The position numbers and the translations under genes are program-made. DNA of 64,000 nucleotides, taken from Neurospora tetrasperma FGSC 2508 (Eukaryota; Ascomycota; Sordariomycetes; Sordariales; Sordariaceae). The stretch's first letter is position 1. Each line of letters begins with the position of its first letter. A model generated the notes under the pieces. The model saw nothing but the letters and a program-made list of their open reading frames with translations. It searched no databases and had not been told where the DNA came from. Positions 1-13,412 of the stretch are shown here, piece by piece. The stretch spans positions 1,387,309 to 1,451,308 of the forward strand of contig NW_009799102.1 in the NCBI RefSeq assembly GCF_000213175.1, given 5' to 3'.

Positions 1-1443
<1,443 letters not shown>

Positions 1444-2444
1444 GCGACTCTTCGACATGGAGTAGTTTGCTTTGGGTTTTCGGGGTAGTCTAGTCAGATT
1501 CTGGGGTTATATCACGGGGCGGTCATGACAACTTTTCTCGCGTCACACTTCGCACTACATTTGGGAATGCGCGTCTGAGTTGATGGATTTTCATTCACGG
1601 CACAACACATGGGGGGTAATCCGGCGTTCTTGATTGCGATGATACTACATTTTCTCTCTCTTCATCTTAGTACTTGATGGCTTGTACATTACAACGCGGG
1701 CACAGCGGCTGGCGAGCACCGGAACAAAAGGACGGATGGCTTTGCACGGCAGCGCTGATGGCGGATTTGGTCTAATAAAGGGCCTGGTTCATGATCACAC
1801 GATACCCTGTCGACAGACATTGCACGTTTACCTTTTTTTCTTCCTGACAACCATTCTCACCACCGTATGCCTGCCTGCTTTGATGATAGATGAGAATGGA
1901 GTTTTGGAGCAAGCGCAAATCATGGGAGTTTAGCTACCTAGCGATTAGGACTACCATAAACATCGCTATGAATGCCAGTAGTCGTAGAAATGACAAACGC
2001 GTTCAGGTTGCGTTCATGTTCACGCGACGTGACTTTGACATAAACATCACTGTGACCCGCATATTGAGACGCGTCCGTTCGCACTTGGTTGTGACAGGGT
2101 TCGCCCTTCGTCGGTCCACCGAGCCGCGCGTGGAAATGCTCCACCCGATGGGTTCTGTGGAGATAATGGTTCATCCAAGTCTTGATCCATGACAGACCTG
2201 ACAGCCTGCTGTGAGTTATGATGGCTTCAGCAACACTAGGTCATGTTCATGATGCACTCGGTCGAAATGGTCGATGACGCATAAATGTATGATCTTGTCT
2301 TTGGGAATACCTTCACATCAACTACCACTACCGCTTATTACAGCTTCACAACTGCACAGCCTGCCCCATCATGCCTGCCTGTCTTGTGATCCCACGCCTC
2401 CCTCTTCTCCCAGCTTCTCTCAACCACCTCCCTCCTTCACCCCC
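1444..2444. other. Convergent spacer between H3 and GST kappa
   Basis: About 1 kb between two stop codons. It should hold the 3' UTRs of histone H3 (left) and the GST (right). Several short frames exist on both strands, but none has a recognisable domain, good codon usage or splice structure. I see nothing else here. Confidence 0.5.
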
Positions 2445-3300
2445 TCACAAAACCGACTTCCACCCTCCATTCCCACTCACCCCCTTATCCAGCCCCAAAA
2501 ACTGCACCACCTGTCCCAAATGATCAACTCCCCAAAACCCCTCCGTCTCCCCTTTCGTATTAGTGCACGTAAACCAAGGTAACCCAAACGCCCCCTCCGC
2601 AAACGCCTTATCCGTGTTCTCCACCAATCTTTGCTTGACTTCGGCAGTCTGCGCTGCTCCCAACACCTTATCCGCCGCTTCTTCCCCACCGAGGGAAGAG
2701 GCAAGGACGGAGCGCAATTGGGCGGGTTCGTAGATGGGCTGACCGAGGGCCCAGTAGGACTTGTAGAGGGCGTCGAGGGCGGCGATGACTGCGGATTGGG
2801 ATTGAGATGAAGCTTCGATGCCGGCTAGGACCCGCTGGACGGGGAGCGTGTTGGGTGGGAAGTTGGGCGGCATGTCGGTAACGATGGGAACGGAGAAGGC
2901 ATGGGCCCAGCGGAGGCGTTCGACGTTGATCCATTTGTCTTTGTTTTTGATCTTGATGGGTGGGGTGTTGGAACACTGCGACGGGTGAGGTTGGTGTGTG
3001 ACATACGTTAGTGTTATGTGTGAGGATGTGATGAATGGGAGGGAGCGGGATGGATGAGACAGACGGACCTTGTTCATCAAGCCACCGAGGAAGATGGGCA
3101 CGTATTTGATGTCGACATTTTTGAAGATTGGGTCGTTCTGAAAGGTGGAGATAGGACATGAGCGATTCCTTGCTTGCTTGATTCTACTTGAACCGATGAA
3201 CTTGCAGGTTAGTTGTACATACCCGCAGAATGTGATACGCCTCGTATGCGAACGGGCTAACAGTATCGAGGTAGAGCGTGATCTTGGGCTTGGGAACCAT
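2445..3300 (-). CDS. Glutathione S-transferase kappa / DsbA-like oxidoreductase
   Basis: Kappa-class GST (thioredoxin-fold, DsbA-like). In eukaryotes this class acts in mitochondria or peroxisomes, conjugating glutathione to electrophiles. Three exons on the minus strand: 3223-3300, 3069-3137 and 2445-2975, joined in phase 0, giving 225 residues, the usual length of the family (about 220-226). Intron 2 carries a CTAAC branch site. The N-terminus, TLYLDTVSPFAYEAYHILR, shows the beta-strand and the Ser-Pro motif of the active site (S15-P16), matching the SPYSW region of human GSTK1. Later blocks KWINVERLRWA, QPIYEP and GAFGLPWF (the cis-Pro loop), followed by FWGVDHL, also fit. I chose the Met at 3300 because an upstream extension adds only low-quality sequence. 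There is no obvious targeting presequence; the C-terminus (KSVL) could be a weak peroxisomal signal, but that is speculative. Confidence 0.93.
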
Positions 3301-3804
3301 TGTGTCTGTCAGCTTCTTAGTGCTGGACCGAAAAGGAGGAATACTAGATAGTTTGGTCTGAGATGAAAACAACTAGCACCCAAACAGTTTGATGGCAAAC
3401 AGCTTCCCTGGAGGTATTTATATGGTGACACCAAAGGAATACCCCGTGACGAGTCTAGCCCGGGTTTTGGAAAACAATGACAGACAAGAGCCGAGGTGGT
3501 GAGAGTTAATCCCGATTGCAACCCCTCACTCAATAGCTCGCCTTGTGTGGGGAAACAACAAACCAGGAAACTAAGATCCCCATGGGGTGCGCAGATCTCA
3601 TCCACGATGCCGGTCTTCCATCTCTGCACGAATGTCAATAACTTCAAGGTGACCCGTGTTCATGACTCTCAAGTTACTCGTGTTATTTGTTTTATTCATA
3701 GTCTAGCGGAGCTAAGTATGATGCCCTATCTCTTTTCGTCCAACAAAATCGGATCATCATCCGACTGGCAAAAAAGCAGACTGTATCCTTTTTCAACATC
3801 GCAG
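3301..3804. other. Spacer between GST kappa and Prp3
   Basis: About 500 bp holding the promoter and 5' leader of the GST and the 3' UTR of Prp3, both on the minus strand. No gene, repeat or structured element is evident. Confidence 0.4.
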
Positions 3805-5274
3805 TTATACATGACTCGGCGTGTTCTTCGCCTGCGTCCAAAAGTTCTCCATCTTCATCTGAGACAGAAACTCTCTGGCCTCCTGGTCCGTCTCACATAC
3901 TTTGCTGCTCCACTTCTTGAATGACTGCGTCTTGGACTCGCCCTCAAATATGAGTTGGCATTTGTTATTCGACAAGTCCTTCAACATGCCTTGCTCATCC
4001 TCCGCTTTCAGCCACTCCCTCACCGCCGCACCGGACGCGCTAGGTTCCCTATCAAGCGAGGGCACGCTCTCGGTCCAGTCGATGCGACGCATCATTAGCC
4101 TCTTGTACGCGTTGACGCTGTGCTCGCCGCCCTCTACAATCACGAGGCAAAACTTGGGGTGCATGATACACGCACCCATGAGCGCGTGCTGTTGGGCATT
4201 TTGTCCAATCTTGAAGCGGTGCTTGCCATTGGCTAGACTACCAATCTTGAAGACGAGCGTATGGACGCCCTTATGTACGTCCTTTTGCTGGTTTTGAGCG
4301 AGCTTTTCGTGCCGTTGCTCCTTTGTGAGCTTGCGCTCCTCGTTGGACTGCATGTGCTTGTCGAAGCGCTCCTGGATCTCACGGTTGACGCGCGCCTCGA
4401 CGGCCGTCGGGTCCTTGACAGCTTCCTCGCCCAGTACGCGCATCAGGTTCGACTTCTTGACCTTGGGTGGCGGGGCCGGTTCCAGACCGAGACGGATCTT
4501 GGCTTGCTTCTCCTTAAGTTCCATCATGCGGCGTTGGCGACGCAGTTTCTGTTGCTCCTTGGGTGTAAGATACATGGGTTTCGGCTCAGCTGCGAGCTTG
4601 TCCTGCGGTGGCTCGATGGCGACTGGGTGCTGAATGTAAATGGTAACAACGCTGTCGGGAGTGTTGACTTTTATCGAGTCGGGAATGTTGCTGTAGTCAT
4701 TGCCATCGATGAGGCCCTGATCCCACCATTCCACATCCGGGGGCGCCTCTACGACAAAGGCCTTCTCGATGTCTCGGTCCTCGTCCAGCCCTGCTTTCCT
4801 GGCCTGCTCCGCAATCCTCCTCTTCATTTCCTCCAAGGCGGCCTGTCTCCGTAGCGCATTCGCCTGGGCAATGTACTTGCCCTTCTGGTTGAAGATGAGC
4901 TGTCGTGGCTCTTTGGGCTTGCCTTGTGGTCCATGGCTGCTGGTGTCTAGGTAAGGGTTGGCTCGGGGTTGGCCTGTTGTTGTTGCCGAAGGTGTTCGGT
5001 GCTCCTTTCTGTTGAATGATTCTGCAACTTTCTGGGCGGCTCGACGACCTGCTGCGGCGGCCGCGAGGGAGTCCCCGGGTTTGATGGGCGCGCCGAGGTC
5101 TGCGAGGGCAGGGTGCAGTGGTGTGTTCAAGCCGCCCTTTGCTTTGGAGCCTCCGACTGCTGCAGCGACACGAGCCTTGAGTGCGGCCATGCGATCGGCG
5201 GCGGACTCGGGTTTCTGAACTCGTGAAGTCGCGTCATGGCGGGGGCCAAGCCCGCTTGGCTGTCCTCGATCCAT
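3805..5274 (-). CDS. prp3: U4/U6 snRNP splicing factor Prp3
   Basis: Component of the U4/U6 and U4/U6.U5 tri-snRNP, needed in the nucleus for pre-spliceosome assembly. One intronless frame of 489 residues, in the size range of fungal Prp3. The N-terminal 110 residues are low-complexity (Ala/Arg-rich). The PRP3 domain follows at about 110-330: it contains NPYLDTSSHGP, a long basic helix (ALRRQAALEEMKRRIAEQ), VEWWDQGLI, and YIQHPVAIEPP, a motif family members share. The C-terminal DUF1115 domain (about 340-480) includes VHTLVFKIGSLANGKHRFKIGQNA and IVEGGEHSVNAYKRLMMRRIDW. The Met at 5274 is the first in frame and begins a plausible N-terminus. The gene shares a 906-bp divergent spacer with the RNA polymerase I subunit. 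Confidence 0.95.
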   Translation of the reverse strand: MDRGQPSGLGPRHDATSRVQKPESAADRMAALKARVAAAVGGSKAKGGLNTPLHPALADLGAPIKPGDSLAAAAAGRRAAQKVAESFNRKEHRTPSATTTGQPRANPYLDTSSHGPQGKPKEPRQLIFNQKGKYIAQANALRRQAALEEMKRRIAEQARKAGLDEDRDIEKAFVVEAPPDVEWWDQGLIDGNDYSNIPDSIKVNTPDSVVTIYIQHPVAIEPPQDKLAAEPKPMYLTPKEQQKLRRQRRMMELKEKQAKIRLGLEPAPPPKVKKSNLMRVLGEEAVKDPTAVEARVNREIQERFDKHMQSNEERKLTKEQRHEKLAQNQQKDVHKGVHTLVFKIGSLANGKHRFKIGQNAQQHALMGACIMHPKFCLVIVEGGEHSVNAYKRLMMRRIDWTESVPSLDREPSASGAAVREWLKAEDEQGMLKDLSNNKCQLIFEGESKTQSFKKWSSKVCETDQEAREFLSQMKMENFWTQAKNTPSHV

Positions 5275-6180
5275 GTTGATGTGAAATGCGGGCTGTCTAG
5301 TAGGAAGAGTCGGTTTGTCGAGTGATAGAGGAAGAGGTCGAGGTTCTTTATAAAGTTGCCGGGATGTGGTGACCAGGCGCGAAGGTCGGGAGTTGGAAGC
5401 TACACTAGATCGAGTTTACTATGGCGAATGGCGCCGCGCTTCAGGTAGTGTAATGGGTACCAATTCTCAGGTGGATGAATGTGGTTCGCAATATCGATCT
5501 CAGATTCCTGCCCTAGTCAGGTCCCGGCCCTGATGGTTGAGATCCGTCGAGGTCCCGTCGTGATGGAAAGTATAGGTAGATTTGGAAAATGAGGTCGAGG
5601 AAACAAAACAAGACGTGGTAGTTTGCAGTGACGATAGCGACAGACGACAAGGAACCCAGTGGAATGCCTGAAAGCGAATTGATTGAACGTGAAGGAGGCC
5701 ACTGCTGACTGCACTGCAAGAGTGTTGAATCAGTGGACGGGATCTAGGTACTACCTAGCGAAATGGAGTCCCGTCAGCCAAGGAAGCCAGCCGGGCCAAC
5801 GCCCATCGAGATGCCCGCTGGGCTTATGTACAAGTTCCCCACAGGCATAACAGCGAATTTTGCCGGCCGCGACCGCCAAAAAATATTCTTTCGCGGAAGC
5901 TCCATCTCAAAGTTCCCACCAATAGGCGAAGCTGTAGACTGTGATTGACTGCAGTGGCATAGCGAAAGGCTTTTGGCTGTGTAAACACCCTGAAGGCTCA
6001 GTTTACTCGATATCTTGCCTTTTTTTTTCTACTCTTTTTTTTGTTGTTTTTGGCCTCGCAAGTTGCCGCTGTCTCCCCACGACCGTGCACACTTGCCTGC
6101 GGCCCTCCTTCAGACGGAAAACCCTCGCCATGGGATTGTAAAGATTCCGACTTCGTAACCATACACCACTCTCGCCCACC
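5275..6180. promoter_or_regulatory. Divergent promoter region of prp3 and rpa190
   Basis: A 906-bp spacer between two start codons on opposite strands, so it must hold both promoters and leaders. T-rich tracts lie at about 6018-6052, near the rpa190 side. Two copies of the intergenic 7-mer TACACTA/TAGTGTA occur at 5401-5407 and 5446-5452 (see findings). No coding region is supported. Confidence 0.5.
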
Positions 6181-9100
6181 ATGAATATTTCGCAGCCCGT
6201 GTCGTCCTCTCTGGACAGCGTCGAGTTCACCTTCCTGACCGACACCGAGATCCGCGCCGTCTCGGTGCGCAAGATCGAGAATGAGAGCACCTTCGACAGC
6301 CTGCTGAACCCCGTCCCTGGCGGTCTCTACGACCCTGCCTTGGGTTCCTGGGGCGACTCACTGTGAGACTCCCCGCCCCGTCGTCTGCCTTCTCTCAACG
6401 TGAAAGGCTGGTGGTTTGGATAGTGGTGTTGACTGATGTGACCCTCTGCTGAATAGCTGCACAACATGTAACCTTGGCCAGTCGCAATGTCCCGGTCATC
6501 CCGGCCACATCGAGCTCCCCGTGCCCGTCTATCACCCCGTCTTCATGGACCAGGCATACCGTCTGCTGCGCGCGCAATGTGTTTACTGCCACCGGTTCCG
6601 CCTCCCCCGGAGGGAAATCCACCGCTACTCCTGCATGCTCCGTTTGCTGCAGTGTGGCCTTCTCAAGGAAGCCCAAATGATCGATTCTTTCGGCGAAAGC
6701 GAGTTCGGCTCCGCCATCCGCCAATTCCAGCTGGCCGACGTGCCCGAGATGGAGGATGACGAGGCTGAGGAGGAGGGAAACAACCTGAACGACAGCACCA
6801 TCCGCCAACGGGAAGCATATGTCCGCGCTGTTCTTCGCGATCATAGGACTAAGGTGACTATGCGCGACATCAACAAGGGCAAGCACGAAGGCGCCGCCGA
6901 AATGCGCAGGGCTCTCGTCAAGGAGTTTCTGGCTGCCATCATCAAGGACAAGAAGTGCAGGACCTGCGACGGCATCTCTCCCGTCTACCGCAAGGATCGG
7001 TACACCAAGATTTTCGAGCGCGACCTCACACAAAAGGAGAAGGCCGCCATGGCCCAGGCTGGAAGGAAGCGTGCCGACGCACTAGCCATGAAGGGCGGCA
7101 AGAAGAAGGACCATGATGATGATGAGGGAATCGCCGATATCGAGTCAACAGCCAGCGAATCCGACAACAGTGAAGGAGAGGGCGAAGAGCTCGACGAAAA
7201 CGGCGATGTTGTCATGGCGGACGCAGGCAGCAAGACCAAGGCGAAGGAGAAGGCCGAGAAGAGGGCCCTTCCCCAGAGATACATCAGCTCTCTCGAGGTC
7301 AAGGAGAGGTTAAACTTCCTCTTCCAGAAGGAGCAAGAGATCGTTTCTTTGCTCTTTAGCTCCAAGCCTCGCCCCAAGCACGCGAAGCCGATGACCGCCG
7401 ACATGTTCTTCATCCAGACACTTCTCGTCCCTCCCAACAAATTCAGACCCGAGGCTAGAATGGGCGACCAAGTAACGGAAGCGCAGCAAAACAGTCTCTA
7501 CAAGCTGATCCTCAGGGGGTCGTCTATGGTCGCCCAGATCTCTCGCGAGGTTTCCGAAACCGCAAAGGGTAATGCCCCCGAGGACGGACGCAGGGCCAGG
7601 GATATCAATGCGCTCTACCAGGCGTGGACACAGCTTCAAGACGCCGTCAACTCCTTGATCGATCGCGATAAGAACCCCGTCCAGGGTGCTGCTGGAAAGC
7701 GCAACGAGGACGGTATCAAGCAGAAGCTCGAGAAGAAGGAGGGTCTCTTCCGCAAGAACATGATGGGTAAGCGTGTCAACTTTGCCGCCAGATCCGTCAT
7801 CTCTCCCGACCCCAACATCGAGACCAGCGAGATCGGTGTCCCTCCTGTGTTCGCCAGGAAGCTCACATACCCCGAGCCCGTAACGAGTCACAACTACCAT
7901 GATCTCAAGAATGCAGTGCAGAACGGTATGGAGAAGTGGCCCGGTGCTTCCGCCATTGAGATGGAGAACGGCCAAATCATCAACTTGAGGAACAAGTCTT
8001 CAGAGGAGCGTCAGGCCCTTGCCAACCAGCTCTTGGCCCCGACCAACAACAACTTCAGCGGAGTTCGCAACAAGAAGGTCCACCGCCACCTTACCAACGG
8101 TGATGTCGTCCTCATGAACCGTCAGCCCACCCTTCATAAGCCCTCCATCATGGGTCACAGAGTCAGAGTGCTGCCGGGCGAGAAGACGATTCGCATGCAC
8201 TACGCCAACTGCAATACGTACAACGCCGATTTCGATGGTGATGAGATGAACATGCATTTCCCCCAAAACGAAATTGCCCGTGCCGAGGCCCTTCAGCTCG
8301 CCGACACTGATCACCAGTACATCTCCGGCACCGCTGGCAAGCCTCTCCGCGGTCTTATTCAGGATCATTTGTCCGTTTCCGTTATTCTGTGTAACAAGGA
8401 CACCTTCTTCGATCGGGCCAACTACCATCAACTCATCTACGCCGCTCTCCGGCCCGAGAGTGGTCACATTATGGGAGACAAGATTGAGCTTTTGCCGCCG
8501 GCGATCATCAAGCCGATTCCCCGCTGGACGGGTAAGCAAGTCATTACCACAATCCTCAAGAACATTAAGCCCCCAAATTGCGGTGATTTGTGGATGAACG
8601 GCTCTACACAAGTCAAGGCTCATCAGTGGGGTGACCATGCCCCAGAAGAAGGCCAGGTCACTTTCCGTGATGGAGAGTTCATCACCGGTATCCTCGACAA
8701 GTCTCAGCTGGGTCCCAGCAGTGGTGGTTTGATTCACTCGATTCACGAAGTTTACGGCCCTTCAGCTGCTGGTAAGCTCCTCAGTTGCATGGGTCGTCTC
8801 CTCACTCGTTACCTGGCCATGGTTGCCTTTTCGTGCGGTATGGACGATCTAGTCATGACGCCCAAGGGAGAGGCAGACAGAAGGGAGAAGATCAAGGCCG
8901 CCGCTCACATCGGTCTCGAGGTCGCCGCCAAGTATGTGTCGCTCGAGGAGCAGAAGCCTACTCCCGAAGATCCCCTTCTCTTGCAACGCTTGGAGGAAGT
9001 TATGCGCAACGACAAGAAGCAAGAGAACTTGGATCTCTTGATGAACCAACGTTGCGCCCAACTTTCTAGCGAGATCACCAAGACATGTCTTCCTGCTGGT

Positions 9101-11514
9101 CTGCAAAAGAAGTTCCCCAAGAACCAAATGCAAAGTATGACAACATCAGGTGCTAAGGGTTCTCCTGTCAACGCCAACCTCATCTCTTGTAACTTGGGTC
9201 AGCAGGTTTTGGAAGGTAGACGTGTCCCCGTCATGGTCAGCGGCAAGACTCTCCCTAGTTTCAAGCCCTTCGATACCAACGCCAGAGCTGGTGGTTACAT
9301 CGTCCAGCGTTTCTTGACTGGTATTCGCCCCCAGGAGTACTACTTCCATCACATGGCCGGTCGTGAGGGTCTTATCGACACAGCCGTCAAGACATCGCGT
9401 TCCGGTTACCTTCAGAGATGTTTGATCAAGGGTATGGAAGGTCTCAAGGTCGCTTACGACACCTCGGTCAGAGACTCGGATGGCTCCATCATTCAGTTCC
9501 TGTTTGGTGAGGATGGTATCGATATCTCCAAGCAAAAATACTTGAACGACTTCGAGTTCGTCCTCCGCAACCTGAAATCCGAGTTGGCGCATCTCCACTA
9601 CTCGGAAGAGGGTACTCAGGCTCTCTTCGAGCACAAGGACGAGATGATCAAGCGGATGAAGGCTGCCATCAAGTCGAGGGATACCCGCAACCCGCTCAAC
9701 CCGATCGAGTCGGATGTTGACCCTGCCTTGTATGCTTTCGCTACTTCGGAGAACTTCTTCGAGAAGATGACCAAGTACGTCAAGGAGAACAAGGATGGCT
9801 TAATCAAGGAGAAGAAGGGCGACTCCTCTGGCATCATTGTTCGCAAGAATGCCGAGAAGATTTTGGCGGCCAAGTACATCAGGTCATTGGTGGAGCCTGG
9901 TGAGGCTGTTGGTATCGTGGCCGGTCAGTCTGTCGGTGAGCCCTCGACACAGATGACACTGAACACTTTCCATTTGGCTGGTCACTCTGCCAAGAACGTC
10001 ACACTGGGTATCCCCCGTCTTCGTGAAATTCTCATGACAGCTTCTGCCAAGATCTCGACTCCTGCAATGACCCTCTACCCCAACGCTGAGCTCTCTGATA
10101 CAGACTGCGAGCGGTTTGCCAAGTCCATTAGCATTCTTCCCCTGGCCGATGTTACCAAGGAGGTTACCGTCAGGGAGAAGATGGGCCGTGGCTTGGGCTA
10201 CCCTCTTGCCAAGCTCTTCGAGATCAGGTTGCGCTTCTTCCCATCTGAGGAGTATTGCAAGACATACGCGATCGAGATTGCGGATGTTCTTGCGACTGTT
10301 GAGAGGAAGTTCGTGCCCCTGCTTGGTCAGCTCACCAAGAAGGAAATCAAGAAGAAGTACAAGGAGAACTCTGCTGCCACTCCCGAGATCGGTGTCAAGG
10401 TTGGCACTGTGGAGATGGCGGCGCCCGACGGCGAGCGTGCTGTCGGCGAGGATGGCGACGCGGACGACGATGACGACGGTGATGATGACGCTACCAACGC
10501 CAAGAACAGAGCCAATAGGCACGAGGCAGTGTCCTATGGCCCCAACGACGACGATGATGATGCCATCCAGAAGTCTCTACAGCGCGCGGATGACGGTGAG
10601 GAGGAGGGCGAGGAGAGACTTGAGTTCGACGACGAAGGCTACGGCGGTAGCCCTGAGCCCGAGGACCGCAACGCCGATGGCGATATGTCCGTGTACAAGT
10701 CTCGATCACGCGAGACCCGTATCAAGGACAAGAACGACTTCGTTGCCCGCTTCCACTGCGACGAGCAAGGCGGCGAGTGGTGCGAGATGATCCTCGAGTT
10801 CGATCCCGCGACACCCAAGATTCTCATGCTCAACCTCGTCACCGAGGCTGTCAAGAAGGCGCTCATTCAGCAGATTCCCAGACTCGGCACCGCGACATTC
10901 GTTGTGGAGAACAAGGAGCGTCTTGTCCACACCGAAGGCTCCAACATCAAGGCCATGCAGCAATATGCCGACTACATCAACCCCAACAAGATCATGACCA
11001 ACGACATTGCCCAAGTGCTCGAGATCTACGGTGTTGAGGCCGCCAGGAACAGCATCGTTCGCGAATTGAGCGGTGTCTTCAAGGGTCACGGTATCGGTGT
11101 CGACCCCCGCCATCTGAACCTCATTGGCGACTACATGACCAGGTAAGATTTCATTTCTCAATGACATAAACAAGCAACAAAGTTACTGACTAGTAATTTT
11201 TACAGAAACGGTGGCTTCACTCCTTTCAACCGAATGGGTTTGACCGGCAACGTCAGTCCCTTCACCAAGATGAGTTACGGTACGTTATCATCCATCAGCC
11301 GTTCATTGCCTTTCCTGTAGCCCGAGCTCATTGCTAACATGTCACAACAGAAACTACCGTCGGCTTCCTCAAGGACGCCGTTCTCGACGGCGATTGGGAC
11401 AGCCTCGACACCCCATCAGGCAGACTGGTTGTCGGTAAGCTGGGTGTTACCGGTACCGGCTCGTTCGACGTTTTCACCAAGGTGCCTACTGAGCACCACT
11501 CTCATGTGCTATAA
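6181..11514 (+). CDS. rpa190: RNA polymerase I largest subunit (A190/RPA1)
   Basis: Catalytic subunit of nucleolar RNA polymerase I, transcribing the rRNA precursor. Four exons (6181-6362, 6457-11142, 11206-11279, 11351-11514) encode 1,701 residues, close to yeast A190 (1,664). N-terminal clamp zinc site: C62, C65, C72, H75, then C102 and C105. The metal-A loop NADFDGDEMNMH carries the three catalytic aspartates D652, D654 and D656. The trigger loop and following helix start at about residue 1220 (GEPSTQMTLNTFHLAGH). An Asp/Glu-rich insert at about 1385-1460 is typical of the Pol I jaw region. The protein ends without the heptad repeats of the Pol II subunit, and the C-terminus RNGGFTPFNRMGLTGN...LGVTGTGSFDVF is the Pol I form. 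Start at 6181 gives MNISQPVSSSLDSVEFTFLT, matching the family. The introns were placed from GT-AG sites and reading-frame continuity; the first splits the Leu codon before the zinc site. Confidence 0.97.
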
Positions 11515-12507
11515 GTGACACACTCACGCACCTCTGGGGGGTGAATGAGTGTGTATGTGTCTGTCTTGTCGTGGCGTTGGCGTGTCGTGTCGCATGTTGG
11601 TCGTTTGATGATAAACCCGGGTGTACAAAAATGTGCGAATGGACATAGTAAGGAAGGAACATGGAGAAATGAAATGCATCAATCACTCAATCTTGATAGA
11701 ATAGGTAGTCCACGCCCGACGTGGACTTGGCGGCGAAAAATGGGTTTGGTATTTTGAAATATCTTTGCTTTATTGCTGTCTGGTTCTTGGTAGAAATTTA
11801 TTATTTCACATAGATCAACAACTCACATGGTAGATATCACACTTTGTTGCACAAGAGATACAATGTCATGATGGATCTTTGACACCCATAGTGTCATGCC
11901 TAGCTAGCCCTCTTGTGATGATCTCTGTTAACAGCAGATAATGAAGAGGTACAACCACTTTGCTCTGGACAAATACAGCACAGGGTCGTTTGTTGACTTG
12001 ATCTCACCCCCTACTTATTTCCCTACAAATACAGCTGCGATGACCCTCCTCTTCAACATATCCCAGATCTGCAGTACAATTGGGGACCAAGCCAAATACT
12101 AGAAAGGTAAAAGACACAAACAATCAGTGTCTTCTGATAATAATGTAGCTTCAACCTCACACTCCGTCGATGACTTACCAGATAATACCCCTTCCCCATA
12201 CCTCGTTCCCAAAACAAACAAGCACGTCTCTCAGCTTGGTAACTCCCGGTGTTGGATCCCTTCCATAGTTCTTGAACCACGCGAGCTCAGTACTGAATAG
12301 ATCATACTTATTTGAAGACAAGACTGGACAATGCAATCAACTCGACCACAGACTCCAGCACCCCCGCCATTACTTTCTGCCGTTGCCGTTTCCGTTCTCC
12401 TCATCAAGGCTAGTATTATTACTATTACTATTCCTAGTCCCTCTTCAATGTCTATACCCGACAATGTTTTTTGTGCTTCCCAACAACTCTGTTCTGCGCA
12501 CAGAAGC
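11515..12507. other. 3' flank of rpa190, to the assembly gap
   Basis: About 1 kb of non-coding DNA that is more A/T-rich than the flanking genes. It includes the rpa190 3' UTR. No frame with support ends or starts here; frames that run into the gap are only translated Ns. Confidence 0.4.
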
Positions 12508-13412
12508 NNNNNNNNNNNNNNNNNNNNNNNNNNNNNNNNNNNNNNNNNNNNNNNNNNNNNNNNNNNNNNNNNNNNNNNNNNNNNNNNNNNNNNNNNNNNN
12601 NNNNNNNNNNNNNNNNNNNNNNNNNNNNNNNNNNNNNNNNNNNNNNNNNNNNNNNNNNNNNNNNNNNNNNNNNNNNNNNNNNNNNNNNNNNNNNNNNNNN
12701 NNNNNNNNNNNNNNNNNNNNNNNNNNNNNNNNNNNNNNNNNNNNNNNNNNNNNNNNNNNNNNNNNNNNNNNNNNNNNNNNNNNNNNNNNNNNNNNNNNNN
12801 NNNNNNNNNNNNNNNNNNNNNNNNNNNNNNNNNNNNNNNNNNNNNNNNNNNNNNNNNNNNNNNNNNNNNNNNNNNNNNNNNNNNNNNNNNNNNNNNNNNN
12901 NNNNNNNNNNNNNNNNNNNNNNNNNNNNNNNNNNNNNNNNNNNNNNNNNNNNNNNNNNNNNNNNNNNNNNNNNNNNNNNNNNNNNNNNNNNNNNNNNNNN
13001 NNNNNNNNNNNNNNNNNNNNNNNNNNNNNNNNNNNNNNNNNNNNNNNNNNNNNNNNNNNNNNNNNNNNNNNNNNNNNNNNNNNNNNNNNNNNNNNNNNNN
13101 NNNNNNNNNNNNNNNNNNNNNNNNNNNNNNNNNNNNNNNNNNNNNNNNNNNNNNNNNNNNNNNNNNNNNNNNNNNNNNNNNNNNNNNNNNNNNNNNNNNN
13201 NNNNNNNNNNNNNNNNNNNNNNNNNNNNNNNNNNNNNNNNNNNNNNNNNNNNNNNNNNNNNNNNNNNNNNNNNNNNNNNNNNNNNNNNNNNNNNNNNNNN
13301 NNNNNNNNNNNNNNNNNNNNNNNNNNNNNNNNNNNNNNNNNNNNNNNNNNNNNNNNNNNNNNNNNNNNNNNNNNNNNNNNNNNNNNNNNNNNNNNNNNNN
13401 NNNNNNNNNNNN
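12508..13412. other. Assembly gap (905 N)
   Basis: An unbroken run of N. Its true length and content cannot be known from this record; the size may or may not be an estimate. Confidence 1.

Noticed and set aside
4261-4854. 197-codon plus-strand frame
   Set aside because: Antisense shadow of the Prp3 gene, caused by its codon bias; the same holds for long antisense frames in rpa190, the RasGAP, rat1, uso1 and pmt-2.
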